From positions 1-25,199 of the forward strand of contig JAOXYB010059168.1 in assembly GCA_028565635.1 (NCBI GenBank): a stretch of DNA of 25,199 nucleotides, read 5' to 3'. The notes under the pieces are model-generated. The model saw only the letters and a program-made list of their open reading frames with translations. It was not told where the DNA came from and ran no database searches. The DNA is from Phoronis ovalis (taxonomy: Eukaryota; Phoronida; Phoronidae). This document shows positions 1-11,479 of this stretch, one piece after another. Positions within the stretch are counted from its first letter, which is position 1. Every line of letters starts with the position of its first letter. The position numbers and the translations under genes were made by a program.

Positions 1-632
1 ATATATATGATAAACACCCAAGTTGAATTCCATGATACCCTGACTATTTAAAGGGGCCGTGATCAGACAATTCCTTATTTGGATTATAGACTAGTTTTAA
101 AACATCCTCTTGAAATTTTTTCCAAAATTATCAAAAGACCAAAAAATGTGTATTAATACACTAGTTCTTCGTCCGGATAATTTAACAGGTTTAACATGTA
201 GTAAAGGATTTATCTTTATATTATAAATTTCATTAGATGTAATGTTATCTTCGTTATATTACACATTTTATTAGATGTAATCTTTGCATGATCACCGGAC
301 TTCTAGATACGCAAGGAAGTTCGCATAATGCGTGTATTTTTTAAGCGACATTTTACGGGTGTTGTCAAAAAAATGTTGATATTTACTTTGCACTCATTTA
401 TAATGATTTATGAAGTAGCAACAATTATCTGATCACAAGGATGCACATATTACAGAAGCTTTTTAATGAAAGTGTTCCGTTGGGTATATTTGGTCGTCCA
501 GTTACATGTGACGTGTACCCTGTCCATCTCGCTTAACTATCTGATTTTATTCGCAGACTGAAGAGAGCATGCCAAGTACAACTAAAAACATTAATCTTTA
601 CATATCTTTTTTCTTCTGAAATAAATACTTGC
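1..632. other. Non-coding, probably insulin-gene intron
   Basis: This stretch lies downstream (minus strand) of the insulin B-chain exon and is presumably the start of the C-peptide intron. I searched the reverse strand for the A-chain cysteine pattern (CC followed by two further Cys) and found none in an open frame, so the A-chain exon should lie left of position 1. A diverged tandem repeat sits at 210-282. Nothing else is recognised. Confidence 0.5.
210..282. repeat. Diverged tandem repeat, two copies of about 36 bp
   Basis: The two units are roughly 210-244 and 245-282. Both begin TTATCTT and end with ATTAGATGTAAT, with an A+T-rich, partly diverged middle. It looks like an old local duplication. 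Confidence 0.5.
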
Positions 633-633
633 C
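627..633 (-). promoter_or_regulatory. Candidate 5' splice site of the insulin C-peptide intron (GC type)
   Basis: On the minus strand AATAG|GCAAGT matches the strict context seen at GC-AG donors, and it would interrupt codon 82 in phase 1, the conserved phase of the insulin C-peptide intron. A conventional GT lies four bases further on (AA|GTATTT, phase 2) and cannot be excluded. The next exon, which would settle the phase, is outside the window. Confidence 0.4.
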
Positions 634-876
634 TATTTGTTGGGAATTATGATCAGTTATGGCAGGTATACTGCTTCGTTTGATACCCGTGTAGAATCCA
701 TTAGGGGCGCAAATGGTCTGTAACATGTCTACTAGTCGTCCACTACATTTCCCCCGTGGCGTTGCTCTCTGTGTCTCTAAAGAACAAAACCTTTCTAATC
801 CACAATATACTGTTCCAAGATGTACACAGGCTATCCACACGAGCACACAGGACAATACTCTTGGTCCCACAGCCAT
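633..876 (-). CDS. ILP: Insulin-like peptide precursor, signal peptide and B-chain exon (partial)
   Basis: This exon encodes the first part of a secreted insulin-family prohormone. From the ATG at 876, residues 1 to about 26 form a signal peptide with a hydrophobic core (LSCVLVWIACVHLGTV). The B chain carries Cys44 and Cys56 in CSGRLVDMLQTIC, with the 12-residue spacing and the Leu-Val of insulin B chains, followed by NGFY. A KR pair at residues 66-67 is the expected convertase site at the B/C junction, and about 15 C-peptide residues follow. An extra cysteine at residue 31 (FCSLETQRATPRGKC) matches the N-terminally extended B chain of molluscan insulin-related peptides. The frame stays open to 598, but splicing is expected first. 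The favoured donor is ATA G|GCAAGT at 633, phase 1 as in most insulin genes; AA|GTATTT at 629 is an alternative. The A chain is absent from the window, so the family assignment rests on the B chain alone. Confidence 0.85.
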
Positions 877-878
877 AC

Positions 879-897
879 CTGAAAGTTATAAATTGTA
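879..897 (-). promoter_or_regulatory. Splice acceptor of the insulin 5' UTR intron
   Basis: Reading the minus strand, a pyrimidine-leaning tract ends in AACTTTCAG, and the exon then starts GT-ATG. The AG is at 880-879 and the ATG at 876. An intron in the 5' UTR just before the start codon is common in insulin genes. It implies that the first exon and promoter lie at higher coordinates. Confidence 0.6.
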
Positions 898-3650
898 AAC
901 AAAAATTTTAATATGTTAGCACATAAAAGCTAACATGGACACTTTTTGCCAGGTGCATCCACCCAAAAGATTTCCCGTTAAGGGAAATTTTACGAGAATG
1001 TTTTGCTTGCTACTTTTCTGCTACAAACTCTGGTTACAGTGACGACTGAATCCTACAGTTTTCATTTATTTTAAGGATTAGTCTCCATCAGTTACAACAC
1101 GTGCACATCTCCCAAGATGTTCGAATTCTTGTCGTACTATTTCATAATAAATTTTAATTTCTTTGAAAAACGTCCGGAAAAATTATTTCAAAAGAGCAAA
1201 CTGCATGCCCCCATAATGAATGAAGCACACACCTTGAAATTAGAACGTCAGAAAAACAACACATAGGACATGTAAATAACAAACATTATGACAACACAAT
1301 AAGTTAATTAACACTTTCTTAATGGAGTGCAAAATGTTTGTGGCATAGGGAACTTTTTATCCGCTTGACTATTTTTAACAAGTTTATAGAACCGAAGCTT
1401 TTTAAAAAAACTTTCAATACCTGGACTCGACTTCGATAACAATAGTACACAACGGAATCCTATATAGATTGTAGCTGATCTTATGATGAAACCCAACTAT
1501 GAAAGTTATAGTTACGTCAAGACGTCTTATATGTGCTTTTGTTTAGATAGGAAATAATCAACTTTATACAGATTCTATTCATTTGTGTACCATACTTTCA
1601 GAGTAATAAACTAACTACTGGTTATTTTTAATACGATTTCGTTTTCATGAAATATAACTTTACCACATACACTATTTTCTAAATGTATATAGAATATGTA
1701 GCTGGTGAACTTAGTCAGTTTTTCCCGCTTTAAAATGTTCCTGCCTTCGCTTCTGACTTTTATGCAATTGTACATTTATTCATCAGTGTAATACGAATAT
1801 TTTGAGGAAAATTTTCGGATAATGGTCGCTCCGAGTAAGCCTTAATTATTGTCTCAGCCGTAGCTACTATCAATTATCTATAGCATATCGGAGACTAATA
1901 TAACTAACTGACCATGACAAATGGTTTATTAGTCTTAGAGTATATTGAATGTTTCTTTATGCTATTACAATTTCATAAAGTTTTCATTACGTAAAATCTG
2001 ATATTGACTCGATATGAGACATGCGCCAGTACGGTTGTCGTTCATCTGACTGAGAAAAATCTGGGAGAAAATAAGTCATAGTTATTAAACAAGAAAAGCA
2101 GCAAATAATTCAAATCTTAGCTATACATGTAAAAAAATGAGATATAAATGTAAAAATATCAACAAATGCAAAAAAATAAAAGCAAATCAATTGATAAGAC
2201 TATTATTGTCTAAAATTATCCCAAAAATGCAAAACTACTTATATTCACTAAGTTTTCATGCAGAAGTCGTTTTTTTTACTCATACATCTCACCCAGTATG
2301 AATAAACTCTATATGCCTGTATCCGCCTATATTCAAAGTACCTGCTAGTTTGCCATTGGCTGTTGTCCTGACAGCAGTCTGAAGACCAGTAACGCATTGA
2401 AAGAAAAACGCCTGCTTAAATTTATATAAAATTACGTAAGAACTGTTTACCGTGGCAACTACCTGGGTACGTCATCATTATACTATTTCAGTAATCGACA
2501 TGTGTGGTAAAGTACGAAAAAAATAACAGCCGGATTTTAAAAGCAATTTTACCACCACATAAATAAATCTTATTAAGAAATGCGTCTGCTTTAATAAAAA
2601 GCATTTTAGCAAAAAAAAAATACTCAAAACGTAGTAATTATTAGAGCAATACAAAGAGGTAGGTTATTTTTATGAAAAATTACCCATTCTGTAAGTATAC
2701 TATTGGCTCAGTGCCAGGGGTAAAAATGCCTCCACATATATTTCTAAAATAAGACCGGAGGTCAACATGGAGCCACTTTCACCTAGTCTGTTTCCTGTAA
2801 TTGTTGCACAAGTCCACAGGGAAAGCAAAATAGTGGTTAATTACGACTTGTTAATTAAGGCTAATCAATTTTATTTGCTACATTAGTTCCTAATTTTGAA
2901 GTACATTTTACAAGTCTTTTGTACTATTAATGCCTTTTACGCTTCGTTTTTACATGACTTGCATTTCGTGACAACGGGCAGGTGCCTTTACATTCAGTTT
3001 CAAGACAATTTCGTTTCCTTGGTACCGCATTCAAATCATCTTAAATTAAATTTCCGTCATGCTATTTTTGTATATTTCATGATTACACTGGGGAATATAA
3101 ATCACGCAGCGCCTAAAGCAATGTATGTGCCCCGATGCATTCAAAACTATTATTTTCCCTGGTACTTTCTGCTGCAGCCTACCTATGATGCATTAGCTGA
3201 AACAATATATCTTCACGCATAATTTATGCATCTTGCATTTTTACGCGCTACTTAAAGTTACGTTGGAGTTTGTCTGTTTTTTGATAATTATTGTCCATAT
3301 TGCCCATGTATCACATAAGATATATTTGATGAACGGCATGGCTGTTTACATCTACTCAACATTTTGTTTTTATAAGATTATGTTTCCTGATTTCTTAAAG
3401 TCAGATTAAATTCTACAGAACAGAACATTACTAGCCGAGTGACTCCCTCTAGTATATATTCTTTGTGTTACTTAATAACGAATGCCGAATTCGATTGCTT
3501 TTTATATTGCAATCTGTATTTTAAACTTCATTTTTTTATTAAAACAATTAAATAACTTAAATAAATGAAATTACTTTGAACTTTAAAATGTATTTATAAA
3601 TAACTATACGCTTGATGATCTCTTATTTATTATTAGTCACTATAAGTTTT

Positions 3651-3746
3651 AAAATAAATTAAAATAACTAAAAACATTGGATTAAAAATATTTAATATAT
3701 GAAATATTTTTAATCCAGCAGGTTGCAAGTTATTTTAAATTATTTT
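3651..3746. repeat. Long A+T-rich imperfect palindrome (foldback, about 96 bp)
   Basis: There are two nested pairs of arms. The inner arms 3679-3693 and 3702-3716 (GGATTAAAAATATTT and its complement) match perfectly over 15 bp around an 8-nt loop. The outer arms 3651-3669 and 3728-3746 match at 18 of 19 positions. The whole can fold into one hairpin. I saw no clear target-site duplication, so a transposon origin is possible but unproven. Confidence 0.75.
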
Positions 3747-4209
3747 CTAATTTAAATTAGATGTTGCTTTTTATTGCCTGTTTTGAAGAAACACCGCTTA
3801 AATAGTAAACAGAAAAAAAAAAAGTTCACTGAACTCTGCCTACATAAACAAGATCATCTTCTTATCATAAAAATCGAAACTATAGCTATTAAATCTATTA
3901 AATATTATGTTCAAATTACACTTGACATTACAATACTGTACATCTTACGAACTGGCTGGGAAATTGACACTTGTTACCATCGTGTAAAAATCGTAAAACA
4001 GAAAATCAGTAACTTTGTTTACGCATTTAACAGTGTAATCTCTTCGTTTTTGTTTACTGCCTTCATCTTATTTTTACTTTCTATCCTTGTCTGATTTATA
4101 CATTTCTATGTACTGTTTCTAATAAGGTCATTTTTTTAAATTGTAGCTTTATGATGTTTCTAGGGATGTCCCCCGGGATGTCCGACCCATTGGGAAAACT
4201 CACAATTTT

Positions 4210-4261
4210 GGTACAGGTCTGATAGATTATACATAGGTACAGGTCTGATAGATTGTATGTA
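4210..4261. repeat. Tandem duplication, 2 x 26 bp
   Basis: Units 4210-4235 and 4236-4261 share GGTACAGGTCTGATAGATT exactly and differ at a few positions of the last seven, so the duplication is fairly recent. Confidence 0.85.
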
Positions 4262-5030
4262 TCATCAAAGAGGAGACAAACGAGCGAACTTAATAGTTAC
4301 GTAATAAATTTTATATACATCTATTATGTGAGGCAGCAAATTCTAAACGAACCCATCTGCCGTGTCGAATCGATCTCACAATTTTAGGCGTTTTGTGAAT
4401 TATCAATCACACAAGCCGGTCACACAATTACCTGGGATCGATAGGCTTTATTTTGGAAAGCCTTTGCTGCATGGGAATAGCTCAAAATAGCTTTTCACTA
4501 TCATCACTTTGCATTTTATATTTTTTAATAAAGACTTTGAAAATATTTATTGGTGATATTATGAAACAATTTTGTACTCTTCGAGCCCCACTGGCACCTA
4601 ATCACGATATGCATTTCTTCAAAAATCGAATAAAATATGCAAACACAGAAAATTAAATCAATAATTGTATTACTGTAAAAACAGGTAGCGTAGGTTGTTT
4701 TACCTAATCTTAGTTTTTTAAAAAACACGCGTTTGAACATAAATAGGAAATAGATATTCTAAATTAACTAAATGTTACTAGCAAAAGCCTGGAGTGAAAA
4801 CTTGTATTTTATAGTACATTATGCATCCAAGTCGCTAACGCATCTAACATCACTCAATTAATGCTAAGCAATAACAGCGCTTACTTTACAAGTACAATAA
4901 TAATCTTACCTGTAAATCTTCTATAAAACATGTATTCTATCAACACTAACTGCAGTAACACAAAATGAAAGAATGTTACTGGTCTAAGCTAAGTAATCAA
5001 CAACAGAAGTAATGAACTAAGGCTATTATT

Positions 5031-5046
5031 ATATATATATATATAT
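5031..5046. repeat. (AT)n microsatellite
   Basis: Eight AT units in a row. Confidence 0.8.
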
Positions 5047-8031
5047 TGCACATCAAGCTATGGGCATTATATCCGGCATTAGATATACCTTCAAATCTTC
5101 TTAGCCTCCGTCATTACCTTTGTGAACAGACGTCATTAAGTTTTCTAAATTACCTATGGCTTTATTATGACATTATTGTTTAATTGTTTAAATCAGTTAT
5201 AATCTAAAGTTTATTCATACCAATATTTGAAAATGTATTTTTTGAGCTTGTCGTCTTGAATTTATATAATAAATGAAAGATCAACATGAAAAAAGAAATA
5301 GTGAGAAAATTTCTTGAAATAATTTAAAATGTGTGAAGGTGTTGAGTTTATTTCTTATAGTATTTTAAGTTTTGTTCAGGTTGTATGTATCCCAATAGTG
5401 TGTGAATCGAATATAATTGATTTTTTAAGAATTTAGTTGATTATCATGGCTTTGGCTTAGTTATATTTACGAGTTCATAGTTGCTCATAAGTATATGATT
5501 TTTAAAACCTGTAACATGTAGGTACGACAATATAAATCTAAGGTAATTGCACAGTGAACGTGATTTAAAAAATGAACATAGCAATCTATAACTGTGTCTA
5601 ACCCTCTAGTTATATTAATGTAATGATTAACTTAATGAATATGTCTGATTTTATGAAACATAAACTCTTTAATTTCAATTTGCCAATATCATCTGTGAAA
5701 GAATGAAGCACGCCAGCGCCAGATGCCGAATGTAAAGCTGCGTAAATGTTGGTGTAAAACTACCAACAGTTTTCTGAAAACTTAAGAAAAATAATGTCGC
5801 CTACTGATTATAATCAGGTTATATTTGATGATGTTTTTGGTGACAATAATGATCTTTCTACACAAATGGATAATGCATATGTTATTCAGTTATAATGGAG
5901 TATTGCAATTATGATATAGTAAGAAGATCGAGTCTCTGTACAGATTAAACTACTGCAGGGTGACACGAAAGGAAAATGACATAGTTTGATTTTATCTTTA
6001 CCATGTATTACTAAATTAAACATTTTTTGCATGAAGTTATATACACTACAAGTAAAATAAACTATATCTCGTTCGGATTTATATTTATTAGCTACTAAAA
6101 AAGCCACACGTTTAGCTGATTTGTAAAGACGAACTCTACAAACCCCAGGTGACCGTTTTTGAATATTCAGTCAGCCTGCTATATAAGACTTCCATACAGA
6201 TTTATTTTGTTTGTGGCTGTCTTCCACACAAATATTTCTGACATCAAACTAAATTGTACAATTTCTAGCTTGTCATAAGCACATAAGATTTATCTTTTAG
6301 TTTATTGTACTGTGAAGTTTAACGTACAAAGTTAGTTCTGAACTAGATTATTTGATAACATCTGTTCTTTTTTCTCTATAAATTTTATCTGGTGCAGTTT
6401 TTATATTTTAGCTCTGTCACCAAGCATAATAGTTACCGTCTCATACTAGCCAAAGGAATGATTAATTTATGGTAAACACTGCAATAAAAACAGAGCAAAA
6501 AAAAATCTGTTTTTATGCTTTCGATGCTGCGATTCTGCTTGAACTAAAGGCAGAAGATTACAATCAAAATCGTATAATCGCACGTGCGCTATTAGTTCAA
6601 TGGTTGCTAAAATGGCATTTTCTATTAACTCAAGTGATTGTGAATTACCTCTGTACAGCATTTCAGATGAACTGCATCGTTACTTTTAAAGGTATGGTAC
6701 ATCAAAGTGTGGCATGTTACTTTTGTGTTATCCTGTACGAGAACTATTTACACTCGGTAAAGATCTTATAAATCGGGCCTTCAAAAGCAAGTTTCTTCCT
6801 AGTGTTCAAATATTGCACTCGAATGCAGAATTAATGAGCAATACTGTCCTGCCCGGAAAACAAAAAATAACTGCTTTGAAATTACCTCAGGCTACACCTG
6901 GAAAATGAAAATTTGTGAACTTCATGAGGTCATGCTCAAACCACTTAGGAGCACTGTTTCGGTCCCTTGTTTGTATTTCCACATCCATCCCGTAATTCAT
7001 CTTAATCTAATTTATAGGGTTGGTTGATATTCATATTTTTCAAACTACAAGCACAGTGCAACATGTGACCTAAAACTACAACGCATTATCGTACGTGCAG
7101 CTAAATTTGAAAAGACGTTTATTCTTTTTACACAGACATAAACAGCAGCGATGTCCATATCAAACTGAGGACAAATGATGAGAACATATTTTTTGTATCT
7201 ACCACACAAATATTAGGAATTATATTTCTCATAATTAGCACCTCGCCTCACTACGTGGGAGTTAGAAAAGGATATATACAATACAACCGTTTATTAATTC
7301 TAAAATTATCTTTGATATTTATATTGTTTTACGCATAACCCGCTGATACAATCGTGACTTTAAGGATTTGTGTTTTTTATATAGAAATCGATTCCTATTT
7401 AATTTTATTTTTGCAGTAAAAAAACATGAAAGTCCCTTGTTTACATGACAAAAACCACACTGCTTTATGTAGTACCACAAGCAATTCAAGTGTCATTAAG
7501 TTCTAGCAAACATTAGAGAAACACTATACAGTATAATCCGAGTATAAATAGTGACCACACTTACTGACTGATTGATTGACAGAAATGTTTAAATCCGCAA
7601 TGTTCTAGGACAGTGAATCGCCAATGTCACGGTAGTTTAATTAATAAAACATGCAGGTGTGGGGCTTATATGAAACAATGCTTTTGTTTTCTTTTTCAAA
7701 CAGACAATCTTGGCAAGTAATTAACTTGAAGTGCAATTTTGTTTTCTTCATAACATAATAACAACCTGATTACAAATAGACACGTAGTTTGGTAACACTT
7801 TTAATTATAAGAATAACACACTGAGAATGCCCAAGATAGTTATTAACGACTAATTACGACACTATATTATGTTTAATATTTGTGAACGTGTTATGTAATT
7901 TTAACTATTGTGCTGATTGCTACGACGTGTGTCGGAGATCAAATGTCAACAACAAAAGCTTAAAAAAACAATTTTACATAGCTGTTTTCAAGTTCGTTAC
8001 ATAACACTGCATGCAGAAAAAGCTGATATAC

Positions 8032-8085
8032 TTAATACCTAGGATATATAAAACTCTTAGAGTTTTATGTATCCTAGTTAATACC
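8032..8085. repeat. Near-perfect hairpin flanked by 8-bp direct repeats
   Basis: Arms 8039-8057 and 8059-8077 (CTAGGATATATAAAACTCT and its complement) match at 18 of 19 positions with a single-base spacer. TTAATACC stands immediately on both sides (8032-8039 and 8078-8085), like a target-site duplication around a minimal foldback element. Confidence 0.7.
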
Positions 8086-8086
8086 A

Positions 8087-8279
8087 AAGCTGTATTTGCA
8101 CTAGATTTTCCAAAATAGTTCGAAGTCGGTTAAATCAGGTTAAAAGTTAGTTGGTTAATGTTGCATCCACATACGTTTGTGACTACACTACGAAAAATGG
8201 ATAGTCTTAGCCGGTTTTGAACTGGTTAATTTTTAACTGATTTTGAAATAGTTAATATGTTCCAGTGTAAAGCCAGCTT
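8087..8279. mobile_element. MITE-like element with imperfect terminal inverted repeats
   Basis: The ends 8087-8105 (AAGCTGTATTTGCACTAGA) and 8261-8279 are inverted copies matching at 15 of 19 positions. Inside them, two GGTTAA-rich subterminal stretches (about 8128-8158 and 8205-8245) are also roughly inverted to each other, giving a foldback of about 193 bp with no coding capacity. This is the build of a miniature inverted-repeat transposable element. I could not find a convincing target-site duplication, and I do not assign a superfamily. Confidence 0.6.
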
Positions 8280-8285
8280 ATGTCT

Positions 8286-11200
8286 ATATCAATTGTAAGG
8301 CGGTAAAACAGTCGTAGATGACCCTCAATGTATTTTTAAAGGTCTTTGAAAATTGTTACTGTTTAGAAACTTGTTGTTATTAAGCAATTAACAATCTTTT
8401 GTAAGAATATTTACCAGTAAACTTCTTAATGAAATAAGTAAACCTAAATTTTTATCAGCGTATCTTTGAAGACTTTCATGCAGAAAATAAAAGAAAATGT
8501 AAGTATAGACTGGCACACAATGTGCTGTGAGTATATTAATCTATCATATAGTTATGTTCACTCTTTACACTAATATTGACATGAACATATTTTTTGTAAA
8601 TATTTAAAATAATTCGGACCTTCGTCTCTACTTTAGAAATTACTGCATTTATGTTTACAACAAGCTGAACTTAATTAGATAAAAATCTTACCTTTACTAA
8701 AATCAAAAACAACAGAAGGGATTCTTGAATGTAGCATCATGGGCAAAGCAGTTTTTCTCAAAACCTTTAGGAAATAAGATGCAGAGCAAATCGAACAGCT
8801 CCTATTATTTTTATGCTAGGAATAACTGAGCAACTGGCCTTAATCGTCTATACTGAAGTGACAGTGTTACCTCAACTGTTTATAATATGGGTTTGTAATA
8901 CAAATAATCGTCAGTTATTTCATTTCACCTGTCTCTATGTAATAAAGTGTAAATAACTAGCAATGACACTGCTCAAATTATCGCTTCACAAATGTTGATA
9001 AATTTCTCCCAATTACGACTACCTTTGTCAAATAATATACCAAACTGAGAAGTTCTAGTCATTCCCAGTCAATTTATAAGACAATTAACGTAGAAAGTAA
9101 ACACAAAAATTGAGTAAACACTGACTAAGGCCATGAGTTGTCTCCAATGACATCTCTTTTAGGAAAGAAACGTCAAAGGGGACGCAACATGAATATTTAT
9201 GTTTCTCTGTTCTCTATTTGAGTACTATAATGTGAAGGTAAAAAAATTCAGAAAAACGTTCCTACAGCTTGTGGTGATATCTATACAGAATTTCCCTTCG
9301 AATTTTGTTTAATTGCAGATCGATTATAAAATAACCAAAAAAGATTGGAAATCTGATCATGCCCTCCGATTAATATGAATTTCTGGAATGCTCCACTTTC
9401 CCACAAAGTGATACTAGACACTTTTACACTTATACGGTAAAGAATCGATATTCTAGTGTGCCTACTGGAGACAACGCGCATTTTGAAGAGATCAGCTACA
9501 GGCAAAAATGCAGCTTTACATTCGATTAAAATTCACTAGTTAAACGGCAATAGCTTAAAATTATAATTATCAGAGCTTTTATGTTTTCTAGACTTTTGAA
9601 TAGAGTTAAATAAAAATGAAGCTGGATCGGTTATCATTATTTTACTGTTAGCTAATATTACATTTTATCAGAATTCACTTGTTCTTATTCTTAAGGGAAA
9701 TGTACTGTTGTTTAATTTACCATTTATCTGATTCAACAACTTAATTTTCTTTAGTTTCGCACTTGGCAAATTTACCACTAACTTGTCAGAATAATTTGAT
9801 TTAATCTCCACTTTTATACGGAATTGTAGACAAATAAAATAGATAACATGAATCTACGTCTCCACACTGTATAAAATTGATTACAGAAACTCAGTAATAA
9901 ATAAAATTAATAAAATAGTTGATTCATACGTTGTCAATTAAACTCATAAAAATAGACGTACTCTTATCGAGTATTTGCCTGGCTTTATTACATTTTCTAC
10001 AAAATATAATGAAAAATCTAAAAATTCCATCGACATGGATGTCCCTGAACTTAAGATAATTGGCAAATGGAAGTTATGACAAAGTTATGTTCCTAATGTG
10101 ATTGGTTTTAACAGAGACAAAACTAATAGATAGAATTTATGGAAAACCTAGCAAGTTATCTGCTTTCATAGACTGCGAGTTTTTAAAATTTCTAGTTATC
10201 TTTTTTTTTAAATCATTCACAACTATTTTGAAATATTTATATTGCATTTGTTTTTAAGTATGGTTTCGTGTTGTTTATGGCGTACTGTTTGACGGTTAAA
10301 GTTAGACTAGTTTAAAAAAGAAAGTTTAGAATGTTTTAGTTTAATGGTAAAATACAAGTAGGGTTTAAACTAGATATAGTACTAGCAAACAAGTAACCAA
10401 CAAGGAAAAAATGTTGGACATAATACATGAAAACATTTTCTTGCTGAAACAGATATGTTTTGTTTTTTAACCATATATTTATGTAACCTCAAGCGTACTA
10501 CCAAGTTTATTTTGAACTTGAAACAAAATCTTCGAAACTACTTAAAAAGTGCGAAAGTTGGCTTAAAGAAGACTTCTCAACAATAACTATACGATATATG
10601 TTTTTTGTCAGGCGTATTGTTGAATGCCGTGCATTCCTGTTGTTGTTGTTTTTTCTAAACTGTGCTATATCTTATTTTCTTTAGATAAATATTTAAGTTT
10701 ATGTACCGTTTTTTCTCGAAATGTATGCCAATCTCCCTGGCCTCATATGATTTTTTAAACAATGTTTAAAATAATGATAATGACAGAAATAGTACATATA
10801 ATTACGCTTTACAGTAAATATAAAACATAACTGAAATATATAATAGAGCAAGATGTACTACACTATCTAAACTATGTAAAAATACAAATTGAGAAAATAA
10901 TGTACCCTGCACGAACACTATTAAAAATAAGCTACAAAACCAAAAGTGTTACCATGTGGTTTAAGATTTTCATTAAATTTGTAGAATATATAGCCTGTGG
11001 TGAAGGTTAGACAACCATTTACATATTTGGAAGAAATTAAGTGTCATGTATGAAAAACAAAAATAAAAATAAGATCCAGACACGGGATGTGGAGTACCCG
11101 TATAACGTTCGTATGTTTAACAGATTAGCTGTCACTAGTTAGTTGTCAACAGAACATAAATATTATTTTATGATTTCCATCATTCACTTTTTATTTTTTT

Positions 11201-11399
11201 CTTTGTATTTATTTAGGGCCAAAATTAAACATCTTAAATAAATGAGTTTATAAATAATAACTTTTAGAAATATAAGTATAATGCGCTGTTGGCACAGTAG
11301 ACGAAATTGCAGATATTCACCATACTTAGATTTATTCGGAATGTTCTCAAATTGTCTACTTACATAGTAGATACATTAATACGACATACTAAACTTTAC
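8286..11399. other. Non-coding, no gene recognised
   Basis: It is A+T-rich throughout. The only open frame that caught the eye, 9281-9505 minus, has no recognisable domain and no good splice context. A short (TTG)n run lies near 10639. Nothing else is supported. Confidence 0.5.
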
Positions 11400-11470
11400 C
11401 TCGGCTTCCCGCTCTCTCATTACTGGTTCTCACGTTCGCTGTTCTCACGTGCGCTGCTCTTTTGGTTAAA
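11400..11470 (-). other. Candidate non-coding first exon (possibly insulin 5' UTR)
   Basis: On the minus strand a patch richer in G+C than its surroundings ends in GCCGAG|GTAAAG, a good donor (exon end 11400). It contains the 15-bp repeat described separately. An upstream ATAAATAA at about 11487 could be a TATA-like element. The insulin gene needs a 5' UTR donor somewhere on this strand, but nothing links this one to it directly, and the implied intron would be about 10.5 kb. This is inference only. Confidence 0.2.
11426..11455. repeat. Tandem duplication, 2 x 15 bp, with an E-box
   Basis: Units GTTCTCACGTTCGCT (11426-11440) and GTTCTCACGTGCGCT (11441-11455) differ at one base. The second contains CACGTG, a palindromic E-box. 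Confidence 0.8.
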
Positions 11471-11479
11471 TTTTAAGGA

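Larger units (their letters stand above)
879..4099. other. Non-coding, no gene recognised
   Basis: It is A+T-rich with many stops in all frames. The longer open frames (such as 2896-3222 plus, which begins with TTG, and 3774-4094 plus) show no domain, no signal worth naming and low-complexity composition. The one structured item is the palindrome at 3651-3746. The stretch probably includes part of the insulin 5' UTR intron. Confidence 0.5.
4100..8030. other. Non-coding, no gene recognised
   Basis: Open frames here (4453-4656, 5886-6107, 6469-6771 and others) are short, overlap on both strands and resemble nothing known. A less A+T-rich patch at about 4150-4450 holds GGGATGTCCCCCGGGATGTC and the 26-bp tandem repeat. 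There is an AT microsatellite at 5031-5046. Confidence 0.5.

Noticed and set aside
395-450. Minus-strand DNCCYF frame as an insulin A-chain exon
   Set aside because: It has a Cys-Cys pair but lacks the following cysteines and meets a stop within about ten codons, so it does not fit an A chain.
713-898. Plus-strand open frame opposite the insulin exon
   Set aside because: It is the antisense shadow of the B-chain exon and has no features of its own.
2896-3222. 108-codon plus-strand frame
   Set aside because: It starts with TTG, is rich in Phe, Tyr and His as expected from translated A+T-rich DNA, and matches no family I know.
4350-4450. tRNA- or SINE-like B box near GTGTCGAATCGATC
   Set aside because: It has only partial resemblance to GGTTCGAATCC; I found no matching A box, cloverleaf or tail.
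6467-6771. Overlapping frames on both strands
   Set aside because: Neither shows a domain, signal peptide or splice context; overlap on opposite strands is expected by chance.
9281-9505. 74-codon minus-strand frame
   Set aside because: It looks mildly protein-like but has no recognisable motif, and I could not tie it to an exon structure.
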